Of a DNA stretch of 64,000 nucleotides, positions 51,408-59,595 are shown piece by piece. How positions within the stretch are numbered: the first letter of the stretch is position 1; every line of letters starts with the position of its first letter. The translations under genes and the position numbers were made by a program. The notes below the pieces were generated by a model that did no database searches, was not told where the DNA came from, and was given only the letters and a program-made list of their open reading frames with translations. This DNA is from Hyphomonadaceae bacterium (GTDB taxonomy: Bacteria > Pseudomonadota > Alphaproteobacteria > Caulobacterales > Aquidulcibacteraceae), in the NCBI GenBank assembly GCA_023384105.1, contig JAHDXR010000016.1, positions 16,499-80,498 of the forward strand, written 5' to 3'.

Positions 51408-52199
51408 ATGTACCAGGGCTATGAAACTCTGCTGATCGAGCGGCGCGGGCGCGCCCTGTGGGTCGTGTTCAACCGGCCCGAGCGCCGCAACGCCACCAAC
51501 CCGCTCATGCACCAGGAGCTGGTGCGCATCTTCGCCGAGATCGGCGGCGATCCCGACGCCGACGTGGTCGTCCTCACCGGCGCCGGCGACGCCTTCTCCG
51601 CCGGGGGCGACATCGACAACATGGCCCGCTCCCTCGACGACGAACAGCGCTGGAGCGATGCGATACAGGAGGCCAAGGACCTCCTGTTCAACCTGGTCGA
51701 CCTCGATCGCCCGGTGATCGCCCGCATCAACGGCCACGCCGTCGGCCTGGGCGCCACGCTCGCCCTCTTCTGCGACATCTCCATCGCCGTCGAGCACGCC
51801 AAGATCGCCGACCCGCACGTGAAGATCGGCCTCACGCCCGGCGACGGCGGCGCGCTTATCTGGCCGCTGCTTATCGGCTACGCGCGCGCCAAGCCCTACC
51901 TGTTCACCGGCGAGCCGATCACAGGCGCCGAAGCGGCGCGTATGGGCCTGGTCACCGAAGCCGTGGCGCCCGATCGGCTCGATGCACGCATCGAGGCGCT
52001 GGTGACCGCCATTCTGGCGAACCCTTCTCCCGCCGTGCGGTCGGCAAAGCGTGCGACGAACATGCTCCTGCGCCAGCAGCTCGAAGCCGTGATCGACGGC
52101 CATCTCGCCCTCGAAACGGAAACCCACCGCAGCCACGATCACCGCGAAGCCGTAAACGCTTTCCGCGAACGGCGGGCGCCGGTATTCCGTGGTCATTGA
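51408..52199 (+). CDS. Enoyl-CoA hydratase/isomerase (crotonase) family protein
   Basis: The 263-residue crotonase fold has VVLTGAGDAFSAGGDIDNMA (oxyanion-hole region) and GHAVGLGATLALFCDISIAV. At the usual catalytic places the sequence reads ADPHVKIGLTPGDGG and YARAKPYLFTGEPI. By eye neither Glu corresponding to E144 nor E164 of rat enoyl-CoA hydratase is kept, so hydration is not assured and another crotonase reaction is possible. It is the first gene of the cluster, with a palindromic operator just upstream. Confidence 0.85.
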   Translation: MYQGYETLLIERRGRALWVVFNRPERRNATNPLMHQELVRIFAEIGGDPDADVVVLTGAGDAFSAGGDIDNMARSLDDEQRWSDAIQEAKDLLFNLVDLDRPVIARINGHAVGLGATLALFCDISIAVEHAKIADPHVKIGLTPGDGGALIWPLLIGYARAKPYLFTGEPITGAEAARMGLVTEAVAPDRLDARIEALVTAILANPSPAVRSAKRATNMLLRQQLEAVIDGHLALETETHRSHDHREAVNAFRERRAPVFRGH

Positions 52200-52211
52200 A
52201 TCGGGGAAGAT

Positions 52212-52997
52212 ATGGTGGCGAAACCGATCAGCGTGGCCAATGGCGGACCGGTCCAGGTGCGGATTCCGAAAGCGGCCGAAGTCGTCGCGGGCGAGCTGCG
52301 CAAGCGCATCATCCGCGGCGAGATCAAGGAAGGCGAAGCGCTGCCGAGCGAAGCCGAGCTGATCGAGCAATTCGGCGTCTCCCGACCCACCATGCGCGAG
52401 GCTGTGCGCGTGCTTGAATCGGAGAACCTCATCCAGACGTCGCGCGGCGTGCGCGGCGGCGCGCGCGTGCTGCGTCCGCACCCGGAAACGGCGAGCCGTT
52501 CGTTCGGCGTGCTGCTGCAGCTCAACCGCGTCACCATCGGCGACATCTACCGCACGCGCCAGATCATCGAGCCGCCCGCGGCGCGCATCGTCGCCGAACG
52601 GCGCGATCCGGCGGCGCTGCACGGCTTGCGCACGCACCTGCAATACAGCCGCGACGTCGTCGATGACGACCGCCTCTCGGCGGAAGCCTCCACCCGTTTC
52701 TTCCGCGCCGTGGTCGAATTCAGCGGCGTGCAGACGCTCATCCTGATGAGCAGCATGCTCGACACGATCATGAACCGCTACAACCGCCACCTCTGGATGA
52801 CGGGCGCCGGCGAGCGCGATCACATCGCGCGCAAACGCCGCGCCATTCGCGCCAAGGAAAAGCTCATCGCCATGATCGAGGTCGGCGACGGGCCGGCGGC
52901 GGAAGCGTATCTTGCGGAGCATATGAAGGCGGTCGCCGATCTTCTGGAACGCTGGAAAATCGCGGGCCAGGCGCTTGATGTGACCTTGAACGACTAG
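52212..52997 (+). CDS. FadR-subfamily GntR regulator (FCD domain), 1
   Basis: The 261-residue regulator has a GntR winged helix (LRKRIIRGEIKEGEALPSEAELIEQFGVSRPTMREAVRVLE, about residues 31-73) and a helical FCD ligand domain with metal-binding-type residues (RTRQIIEPPAARIVAERR). It lies 12 nt after the crotonase gene and 3 nt before the acyl-CoA synthetase. An acyl-CoA or organic acid is the probable effector. Candidate sites are at 51367 and 54503. Confidence 0.92.
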   Translation: MVAKPISVANGGPVQVRIPKAAEVVAGELRKRIIRGEIKEGEALPSEAELIEQFGVSRPTMREAVRVLESENLIQTSRGVRGGARVLRPHPETASRSFGVLLQLNRVTIGDIYRTRQIIEPPAARIVAERRDPAALHGLRTHLQYSRDVVDDDRLSAEASTRFFRAVVEFSGVQTLILMSSMLDTIMNRYNRHLWMTGAGERDHIARKRRAIRAKEKLIAMIEVGDGPAAEAYLAEHMKAVADLLERWKIAGQALDVTLND

Positions 52998-53000
52998 GCC

Positions 53001-54491
53001 ATGACGGCGGACATCAGCACAGCGATCGCGCAGCGCCTGGCTGCGCAAAGCGGCGACGCCGTGTTCCAACACGACGAATGGAAGGATTGGCGCTGGATGG
53101 CGCTGGTCGCCGCACAGCTCGACGCCGCAATCGCGCCGCTCAAGCTCCCGCCCGGCGCCCCCGCCGCGCTCGTTACGCGCAATCGTCCGCAGCACGCGGC
53201 GGCGATCGCAGCCCAGCTCGCCGCCGGGCGGCCGACGACGATGATCTATTCCGCCCAATCGCCCGCGGCGATGGCGAACGACGTCAGCGCGCTGCGTCCC
53301 GCCGTGCTGATCGCCGACGCCGACGACTGGACGCCGGACCTTACTGGAGCCGCAGAGAGCATCGGCGCGCTCGCCATCGCAATCTCGCCCGACGCAGCCG
53401 CTCCTGTGCGCGTGCGCGCGCCCGCGCGGCTCGCGGACTCATATCGGCAGCTCGATGCGGACGTCGCGTTCGAACTGCTGACCAGCGGCACGACCGGCCT
53501 GCCGAAGCGCCTGCCGCTGAGCTGGCGCTCGCTCGACGCCATCGTCTCCGACGCGCGCGCCGCCTACGCCGCGCCGCAGGTCGCGGACGCGCGCCAGCCG
53601 CCCGGCATTGTCGTGCACCCGCTCGGCAATGTGGCGGGCGTGAACTATGTCGCCGCGCCGCTGGCCTTCGGCCAGCCGCTCGTGCTGATGGAGAAGTTCG
53701 AACTTGGCGCCTGGGTCCAAGCCGTGCGCGAGCACAAGCCTTCGCGCACCGCGCTGCCGCCCAGCGCCGTCCGGATGGTGCTCGAACGGAATACGCCGCC
53801 CGAAGATCTCGCCAGCCTGCGCGTGATCGGCACCGGCGGCGGCGCGCTCGATCCCGCGCTGCAGGCGCGCTTTGAAGAAAAATACGGCGTCGCCATTCTC
53901 CCCGCCTTCGGCGCCACGGAGTTCGGCGGCGTCATCGCCAACTGGACGCTCGACCTGCACAAGGCGTTCGCGGCGACGAAGCGCGGCAGCGCCGGGCGCG
54001 CGCGTCCCGGCGTCGAACTGCGCATCCTCGATCGCGAGACGTTTGCGCCGTTGCCCGCGGGCGAGATCGGGTTGCTCAGCGCGCGCACGCCGGTCACCGG
54101 GGATGCGTGGGTGCGCACCAACGACCTCGCCAGCCTCGACGCTGACGGCTTCCTCTTCCTGCACGGCCGCGCCGACAACGCGATCAATCGCGGCGGCTTC
54201 AAAGTCGTGCCTGACGTCGTCGCCGATGCGCTGCGCGCGCATCCCGCCGTGATCGACGCGGCCGTCGTCGGCATTCCGGATGCGCGTCTGGGCGAAACGC
54301 CGGTGGCGGCGGTCGAGGTGAATGCGCCGGTGAGCGCCGAGGAGCTGACCGCGTTCGCGCGCACGCGCCTGCTCGCCTACCAGGTGCCGACGCAGGTCCG
54401 CATCGTCGACGCGCTGCCGCGAAATGCGTCGATGAAAGTGACGCTGCCCGAGGTGCGCGCGCTGTTCGGAACGGCCCCGGCCAGCCCTTGA
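53001..54491 (+). CDS. AMP-forming acyl-CoA synthetase/ligase
   Basis: The 496-residue ANL-family enzyme has FELLTSGTTGLPKRLPLSW (P-loop, about residues 155-173), LPAFGATEFGGVI (A5-type), GDAWVRTNDLASLDADGFLFLHGRADNAINRGGFKV (A8 hinge) and the adenylation Lys in LPRNASMKVTLPEV. It is shorter than fatty acyl-CoA synthetases and lacks the usual N-terminal targeting portion; a carboxylic acid (side-chain or ring-derived) is the probable substrate. It starts 3 nt after the regulator. Confidence 0.9.
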   Translation: MTADISTAIAQRLAAQSGDAVFQHDEWKDWRWMALVAAQLDAAIAPLKLPPGAPAALVTRNRPQHAAAIAAQLAAGRPTTMIYSAQSPAAMANDVSALRPAVLIADADDWTPDLTGAAESIGALAIAISPDAAAPVRVRAPARLADSYRQLDADVAFELLTSGTTGLPKRLPLSWRSLDAIVSDARAAYAAPQVADARQPPGIVVHPLGNVAGVNYVAAPLAFGQPLVLMEKFELGAWVQAVREHKPSRTALPPSAVRMVLERNTPPEDLASLRVIGTGGGALDPALQARFEEKYGVAILPAFGATEFGGVIANWTLDLHKAFAATKRGSAGRARPGVELRILDRETFAPLPAGEIGLLSARTPVTGDAWVRTNDLASLDADGFLFLHGRADNAINRGGFKVVPDVVADALRAHPAVIDAAVVGIPDARLGETPVAAVEVNAPVSAEELTAFARTRLLAYQVPTQVRIVDALPRNASMKVTLPEVRALFGTAPASP

Positions 54492-54502
54492 CTGACTTAG
54501 AG

Positions 54503-54519
54503 ATAATCCTATAAATTAT
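54503..54519. promoter_or_regulatory. Candidate FadR/GntR operator upstream of acyl-CoA dehydrogenase pair
   Basis: ATAATCCTATAAATTAT has ATAAT/ATTAT arms. It resembles the site at 51372-51388 and lies 33 nt before the dehydrogenase start in the only 60-nt gap of this part of the cluster. Confidence 0.5.
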
Positions 54520-54551
54520 TTAGATCATTCATTGCGCGCGGGAGGGGCCGG

Positions 54552-55733
54552 GTGCACGTCATCGCTTTGCCCGAACTGGACGCGTTCCGCGCCGAGGCGC
54601 GCGATTGGCTCGCGCGCAACGTGCCGCGCAGCCCGCGTCCGCCCGAGGGCGAAGCCATGCGGGAGTTCGATCTCGCCTGGCAGCGCACGCAGTTCGAGGC
54701 CGGCTGGGCCGGCATCGCGTGGCCGAAAGCCTATGGCGGCCGCGGCGCGAGCCTGCTCGAACAGCTCATCTGGTACGAGGAATACGCGCGCGCCGGCGGA
54801 CCGCCGCTCGGCTCCTTGTTCGTGGCGCTGAGCCACGCCGGCCCCACGCTCATCATCAAGGGCTCGGAAGAACAGAAGGCCGAGCACCTGCCGAAGATTC
54901 TGCGCGGCGACGTGCTCTGGTGCCAAGGCTTCTCCGAGCCCGGCGCCGGCTCCGATCTGGCCAGCCTCAGGACCCATGCCGAACTCGACGGCGATCATCT
55001 CGTCGTCAACGGCTCCAAAATCTGGACCAGCTACGGTCATCTTGCGCGTTACCAGGAATTGCTGGCGCGCACCGACCGCGAGGCGCCCGCGCGCCACGGC
55101 ATCTCCTGGGTGATCTGCGATATGAAGACGCCAGGCGTCAGCGTGCGCCCGATCAAGGCGATGAGCGGGCTCACGCATTTCTGCCAGGTCTTCTACGACA
55201 ATGTGCGCATCCCGCTCGCCAATGTCGTCGGCGGCCTCAACAATGGCTGGCAGGTGGCGATGACGACGCTCGGCTTCGAGCGCGGCGCCGGCACGATCTC
55301 GCATCAGATCGAACTCGCCCGCGCGCTCGACGCTCTGATCGACGCCGCAAGCCGGCCCGCGAGCGGCGCCAACAACAGGCGCCTCATCGATGACGATCAC
55401 GTCGCGGCGAAACTGGCGCAACTGAAAGCCGAGGTGAGCGCGCTGCGTTCGCTCACCGCTCTTTCCATTTCGCGCGGCCTGCGCGAGGCGGTGCCCGGCG
55501 CGGAGGGCAACATCGTCGCGCTCTATTTCGCCGACCTCACCAAGCGCCTGCACGCCGTCGCGCTCGACCTCTTCGCGCCGCATGCGCTCAGCCGCAGCGG
55601 CCCCCTGGGCGATTGGACGCTGCATTACCTGGAAGCGTTCAAGTGGAGCATCGGCGGCGGCACCTCCGAAATCCGCCGCAACACGATCGGCGAGCGCGTG
55701 CTCGGCCTGCCGAAACCGAAAGTGGGGCGATGA
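54552..55733 (+). CDS. Acyl-CoA dehydrogenase, large subunit type
   Basis: The 393-residue flavoenzyme has CQGFSEPGAGSDLASLRTHAEL, VVNGSKIWTSYGHLA, TTLGFERGAGTISHQIELARAL and the C-terminal WSIGGGTSEIRRNTIGERVLGLPK, i.e. the full FAD-binding acyl-CoA dehydrogenase fold. The start codon is GTG 54552 with GGAGGGG upstream. The next gene overlaps its stop by 4 nt and encodes a shorter partner, so the two probably form a heteromer, as in sterol side-chain dehydrogenases (FadE28-FadE29 type). That is inference. Confidence 0.92.
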   Translation: MHVIALPELDAFRAEARDWLARNVPRSPRPPEGEAMREFDLAWQRTQFEAGWAGIAWPKAYGGRGASLLEQLIWYEEYARAGGPPLGSLFVALSHAGPTLIIKGSEEQKAEHLPKILRGDVLWCQGFSEPGAGSDLASLRTHAELDGDHLVVNGSKIWTSYGHLARYQELLARTDREAPARHGISWVICDMKTPGVSVRPIKAMSGLTHFCQVFYDNVRIPLANVVGGLNNGWQVAMTTLGFERGAGTISHQIELARALDALIDAASRPASGANNRRLIDDDHVAAKLAQLKAEVSALRSLTALSISRGLREAVPGAEGNIVALYFADLTKRLHAVALDLFAPHALSRSGPLGDWTLHYLEAFKWSIGGGTSEIRRNTIGERVLGLPKPKVGR

Positions 55734-56689
55734 TCGTCGATCTCCTGCCGACCGAAGAGCAGACCCTGATCGGCGACAGCGTGGCCGGTCTGCTGCAAAA
55801 GCTGCCGGTCGAACGCCTGCGCGATCAAGCCAATTTCTACGGCGCGGCCGAAGCGGCGATGTGGGACGGATTCCGCGCGATTGGCCTGTTCTCGCTCTCG
55901 CTGCCGGAAGACGCGGGAGGCGCGGGCCTCGGCTTCGCCGAAGAGTGTCTGTGCGCGCGCCTGCTCGGCAACGCGCTCACTTCGCCCGACGTGCTTGCGA
56001 CTATGCTCGCCGTCCGCTTCGCATTCGGCACAGGCGATGCAAAGCTCGCCGCCGCGCTGCAAAGCGGGGAAACGCGCGCGTGCTTCGCCAGCGCCGACGA
56101 CGTCGAGCGCGCGCAGATCGTGGACGGTCGCCAAGCAAGCTACGCGCTGAGCTGGCGCCGCGCCGACGCTTCGCTCTGGCGCTTCGAGCCGGGCGCGGTG
56201 CAGCACTGCCTCGACGAGACCATCCTCCTCCGCAACGCCACGCCGAGCGGCAAGCGCGCGAACGCGGAGGGCTTTGCGCTGCGCGCGCGCATCGCAGTTG
56301 CGGCCTATCTCGTCGGCGTCGCTGAAGCCGTGCGCGACATGGCGGTGGCTTACGCCGGCGCGCGCGAACAGTTCGGCCAGCCGATCGGCGCGTTTCAAGC
56401 GGTGAAACACGCCTGCGCCGACATGGCCGTGCGCGCCGAAGCGGCGATGGCGCAGACATGGTTCGCCGCGCTCGCGCTCGATCACGGCGGCGGCGAGGAA
56501 GACGCGGCCGCCGCGCAAGTGCTCGCGATCCAGGCCGCGCTGGAGAACGCGCGCGCCAACGTCCAGGTGCACGGCGGCATGGGCTTCACCTACGAGTGCG
56601 ACGCCCACTTCTACCTGAAGCGCGCGCACGTCTTCGCCGCGCTCAACGCCAACGACGCCGTCGTGCGCGCCATGCTGCTGAACCGCTAG
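55730..56689 (+). CDS. Acyl-CoA dehydrogenase, short partner subunit
   Basis: The 319-residue protein has an acyl-CoA dehydrogenase N-domain (FRAIGLFSLSLPEDAGGAGLGFAEE) and C-domain (AGAREQFGQPIGAFQAVKHACADMAV, NVQVHGGMGFTYECDAHFYLKRA). The middle beta-domain is reduced and the large-subunit catalytic segment is absent. The ATG overlaps the upstream stop (ATGA). Such short subunits are known in alpha2beta2 dehydrogenases acting on bulky acyl-CoAs. Confidence 0.88.
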   Translation: MIVDLLPTEEQTLIGDSVAGLLQKLPVERLRDQANFYGAAEAAMWDGFRAIGLFSLSLPEDAGGAGLGFAEECLCARLLGNALTSPDVLATMLAVRFAFGTGDAKLAAALQSGETRACFASADDVERAQIVDGRQASYALSWRRADASLWRFEPGAVQHCLDETILLRNATPSGKRANAEGFALRARIAVAAYLVGVAEAVRDMAVAYAGAREQFGQPIGAFQAVKHACADMAVRAEAAMAQTWFAALALDHGGGEEDAAAAQVLAIQAALENARANVQVHGGMGFTYECDAHFYLKRAHVFAALNANDAVVRAMLLNR

Positions 56690-56777
56690 GCTTCCAGGCC
56701 GGCGCGCCGGCGGACGCCTCAAATCCCGCGCCCGCCTCCGAACCTGCGATCGGTCATTGACATAGAGGCGCCTCTTA

Positions 56778-56793
56778 ATTCAGTATCCTGAAT
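56778..56793. promoter_or_regulatory. Palindrome ATTCAG-TATC-CTGAAT upstream of NifU-like gene
   Basis: This perfect 6+6 inverted repeat in the 118-nt gap before the NifU-like/CGSC pair lies 15 nt before the start codon. A GAGGCGCCTC palindrome lies just upstream (56765-56774). It could be the site of the second FadR-type regulator. Confidence 0.5.
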
Positions 56794-56807
56794 AGAGGAG
56801 CCTGCCC

Positions 56808-57056
56808 ATGAGCACCCTGGCCGAAACCCTTGTCGCGCAGTTCGAGCGCATGGTTCGGCGCGACGGCGGGGAAATCTCGCTGCTCGGCGTCGAGGACGGG
56901 CTGATCCGGGTCGGCTATCGGCCCGGCTCGGCGGAAGAGTGCGAGAGCGGCGCGTGCGTGCTGCCGCACCTGGAGCTCCAGACACTGATGCGGGAATCGC
57001 TGGCGCGCCGCGCGCCGGAGATGCGCCTGCGCGTCGAACTACAGAACAAGCATTAG
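56808..57056 (+). CDS. Small protein with degenerate NifU C-terminal-like domain
   Basis: The 82-residue protein reads QFERMVRRDGGEISLLGVEDGLIRVGY, then ECESGACVLPHLELQTLMRESL, which mirrors the NifU/Nfu scaffold domain (RDGGDIxL...GACxGCPSS...TL). The CxxC iron-sulfur ligand pair is not kept: C50 of GAC is followed by VLPHLE, and the other Cys is C45 (a CX4C pair). It is therefore perhaps a metal or thiol handling protein and not a standard Fe-S scaffold. It lies 10 nt before the CGSC protein gene and is probably its partner. Confidence 0.6.
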   Translation: MSTLAETLVAQFERMVRRDGGEISLLGVEDGLIRVGYRPGSAEECESGACVLPHLELQTLMRESLARRAPEMRLRVELQNKH

Positions 57057-57066
57057 GGAGAGCGAC

Positions 57067-58800
57067 ATGGATGGATTCACCAGCGCCGGCGTGAAGCTCA
57101 CGCTCGTCAATCCGATTGCCGAGCCGCAGGCGCACGGCGAAGGCGCGGAGCGCCATCCGCCGGCGAAGCGCCCGAAATCGCTCGACGGCAAGACGGTCGC
57201 GCTTTACTGGAACGGCAAACAGAACGGCCTCGATGCGCTGGCGCGCGCCAGGGAGAACCTTTCCAAGGCGTTCAAGAACGTCAGCTTCATCGAACTCACC
57301 GGCGAACTGGGCGGCACCAACCGCTACCTCTCCCCCGGCCAGCTCGACGAGCTGCAGCAGCGCGCCGACGCCGCCGTCTGCACCAGCGCCGATTGCGGCA
57401 GCTGCACGTCGTGGCTGATGCGCGATCTCTGCGAGCTGGAGCGCCGCGGCGTTCCCGCCGTCGGTTTCACGGCGGCGATCTTCACCGAAGACGCACACTT
57501 CTCGACCAAGACGTTCGGCGTGCCGGAAGCCGTGCCGCTGATCGTGCCGGAATGCTTCTCGAACAAGTCGCCGGAAGAGATCGGCGACATGGTCGACGAA
57601 GCCATGCCCAAGCTGATCGAAGGCCTCACCAAGGACCGCAAAATCTACGATACGCTGCCGCAATCGGAAGGCATCGTGCTCGAAAGCGCCCCGGAGATCG
57701 TCATCGACGGCGCAGACCTGCTCGATGCGTTCGACCGCATGCAGGCGCGCTTCATCAAGAACGGCTGGAGCGACGGCCTGCCGCTGGCGCCGCCGACGCG
57801 CGAGAAGGTCGAAGCCATGATCGACGCCTCCGGCCGCGACGGTTCGGAAGTGGTCGGCCTGTTCGCGCCCGGCTTCGGCGTCGGCACGGTGCGCAAGATC
57901 GCCGCCAACGCAGTGATGGCGGGCTGCAAGCCGGAGACGATGCCGATCATCATGGCGATGATGGAATGCATCCTCGATCCGTCGATTGGCCTGCGCACCT
58001 GGGCGATGTCGACCGGGCCGCAGTTTCCGGTGGTGATGGTGTCCGGCCCGATGGCCGACGAGATCGGCATGAATCACGGCGTGTGCGCGCTGGGGCCGGG
58101 CTCGATCAGCCAGGTGAACGTGTCGATCGGGCGCGCGCTGCGCCTCATCATGATGAATGTCGGCCTCTCCTATCCCGGCGTTTCCGACATGGACACGATC
58201 GGCACGCCGAACAAATTCTCCTGCTGCGTGGCCGAGAACGAGAAGAAGACGCCGTGGGCGCCGTGGCGCGTGCAGCAGGGCTTCAGCGAAAGCGACACCA
58301 CCGTCACCGTCAACGTGCCCTACGGCATGACGGAGTTCTTCGACTTCAAGAACTCCGATCCGGAGCTGCTGATCGAGACCTGGTCCACGCTCACGGCCAA
58401 CGCCTGCGGCTCGCCGGCGATGGGTGCGTGGCTGATCAAGAAGAACGCGCCGCTTTCGGAAGGCTATCCTTTCCACGGCAAGTACTCGAACCTGCTGCTG
58501 ATGGCGCCGGACCACGCTAACGTGTTCGCGCGCGCAGGCTGGAGCCCGGAAGACATCCGCCAGGCGATCCACCGCCGCACCAAACTCACCTTCCGCCAGA
58601 TCATGCTCAACCAGGAGTACGATGCGTTCAAGACCTCGCATCCCGAACTGCTCTGGCTGCTCGATGCGCCGGAGACGATGGTCAGCGTGAATCCTTCGCC
58701 GGAATGCTTCGAGTTCTTCGTCGTCGGCGCTTCGGCGGGCCGCAGCCAGTATTGCTTCGGCGGCACGAATTCGGTGACTCGCGCGGTGAAACGCCGCTAG
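57067..58800 (+). CDS. UGSC-motif family protein, Cys form (CGSC), two-domain
   Basis: The N-terminal half (residues 40-200) has VALYWNGKQNGLDALARARE and CTSADCGSCTSWLMRD, where CGSC (residues 110-113, Cys codon TGC at 57394) takes the place of the U-G-S-C motif of UGSC selenoproteins. The C-terminal half (about 220-577) has KNGWSDGLPLAPPTREKVEAMI, CALGPGSISQVNVSIGRALR and CFGGTNSVTRAVKR; I do not recognise a named enzyme for it. Function of the family is not established; a thiol-based redox role is suggested by the motif. It lies in an acyl-CoA catabolic cluster with its own FadR-type regulator downstream. 577 residues in length implies a fusion of two units that may occur separately elsewhere. 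Confidence 0.7.
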   Translation: MDGFTSAGVKLTLVNPIAEPQAHGEGAERHPPAKRPKSLDGKTVALYWNGKQNGLDALARARENLSKAFKNVSFIELTGELGGTNRYLSPGQLDELQQRADAAVCTSADCGSCTSWLMRDLCELERRGVPAVGFTAAIFTEDAHFSTKTFGVPEAVPLIVPECFSNKSPEEIGDMVDEAMPKLIEGLTKDRKIYDTLPQSEGIVLESAPEIVIDGADLLDAFDRMQARFIKNGWSDGLPLAPPTREKVEAMIDASGRDGSEVVGLFAPGFGVGTVRKIAANAVMAGCKPETMPIIMAMMECILDPSIGLRTWAMSTGPQFPVVMVSGPMADEIGMNHGVCALGPGSISQVNVSIGRALRLIMMNVGLSYPGVSDMDTIGTPNKFSCCVAENEKKTPWAPWRVQQGFSESDTTVTVNVPYGMTEFFDFKNSDPELLIETWSTLTANACGSPAMGAWLIKKNAPLSEGYPFHGKYSNLLLMAPDHANVFARAGWSPEDIRQAIHRRTKLTFRQIMLNQEYDAFKTSHPELLWLLDAPETMVSVNPSPECFEFFVVGASAGRSQYCFGGTNSVTRAVKRR

Positions 58801-58848
58801 GTGCGCGGCTCCGCGCGTCCGGCTAAGATCGGCGCACGGAGACGTTTC

Positions 58849-59595
58849 ATGGCAAAGCCCGCAGCGCGCGAGCTGACCTCGCGCCGCGTCGCGCAAGACA
58901 TCGCGCAGGAGATCTACGACCGGGGCCTGAAGCCCGGCGACAAGTACCTGCCCGAAGCCGACGCGCTGAAGAAGCACGGCGTCGCGCGCGGCACGCTGCG
59001 CGAAGCGCTGCGCTATCTGGAGATCCAAGGCGTGCTGCGCGTGCGCTCCGGGCCGGGCGGCGGAGCTGTCGTGGATCGGCCGGGCTGGCCGCATCTTGCA
59101 TCGACGATCGCGCTTCTCCTGCAGTTCGCGCACGCGCCGTTCCGCACCGTGCTGCAAGCGCGCAGCGTGATCGAACCCGGGATGGCGGAGCTTGCCGCGC
59201 GCAATGCGACCGACTACGAAGTCAACGCCATGGCCGACGATCTCGATGCGATCGGGAAGAGCATCGGCGTGCATCGCCGCTATGTCAAAACCTATGCGCG
59301 CTTCTGGCGGCGGCTGGCGGAAAGCACGCACAATCCGTTGCTCGCCTTCCTCTCGCCGGCGCTGCGCGCGATCGTCGATAGCGCCGGTTTCGTGCCGAAC
59401 GAGCTCTACCGCGCCGAAACGCTAGAGCGGCTGCGCCGCGTTCACGCCGCCGTCGCCGCGCGCGACGCCGAAGGCGCGCGCCTGGCGATGCGCGCGCTGG
59501 AAGATGAGTTCGAACGCCGGCTCACAACCGGCTATCCACGGCAAATGGAGCGCGTCGTCGCCTGGTCGGATCTCATGGCGCAGCGCGAGCCTTAA
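58849..59595 (+). CDS. FadR-subfamily GntR regulator (FCD domain), 2
   Basis: The 248-residue protein has SRRVAQDIAQEIYDRGLKPGDKYLPE and GVARGTLREALRYLEIQGVL (winged helix, about residues 10-60), then a helical FCD domain (VLQARSVIEPGMAELAARNAT). The ATG at 58849 with GGAG upstream is preferred over GTG 58801. It follows the CGSC gene by 48 nt and its end overlaps the convergent MFS gene by 4 nt. Confidence 0.9.
   Translation: MAKPAARELTSRRVAQDIAQEIYDRGLKPGDKYLPEADALKKHGVARGTLREALRYLEIQGVLRVRSGPGGGAVVDRPGWPHLASTIALLLQFAHAPFRTVLQARSVIEPGMAELAARNATDYEVNAMADDLDAIGKSIGVHRRYVKTYARFWRRLAESTHNPLLAFLSPALRAIVDSAGFVPNELYRAETLERLRRVHAAVAARDAEGARLAMRALEDEFERRLTTGYPRQMERVVAWSDLMAQREP

Noticed and set aside
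57394..57396. Selenocysteine codon in the UGSC-like gene
   Set aside because: The codon is TGC (Cys), not TGA, and no SECIS-like structure is needed.
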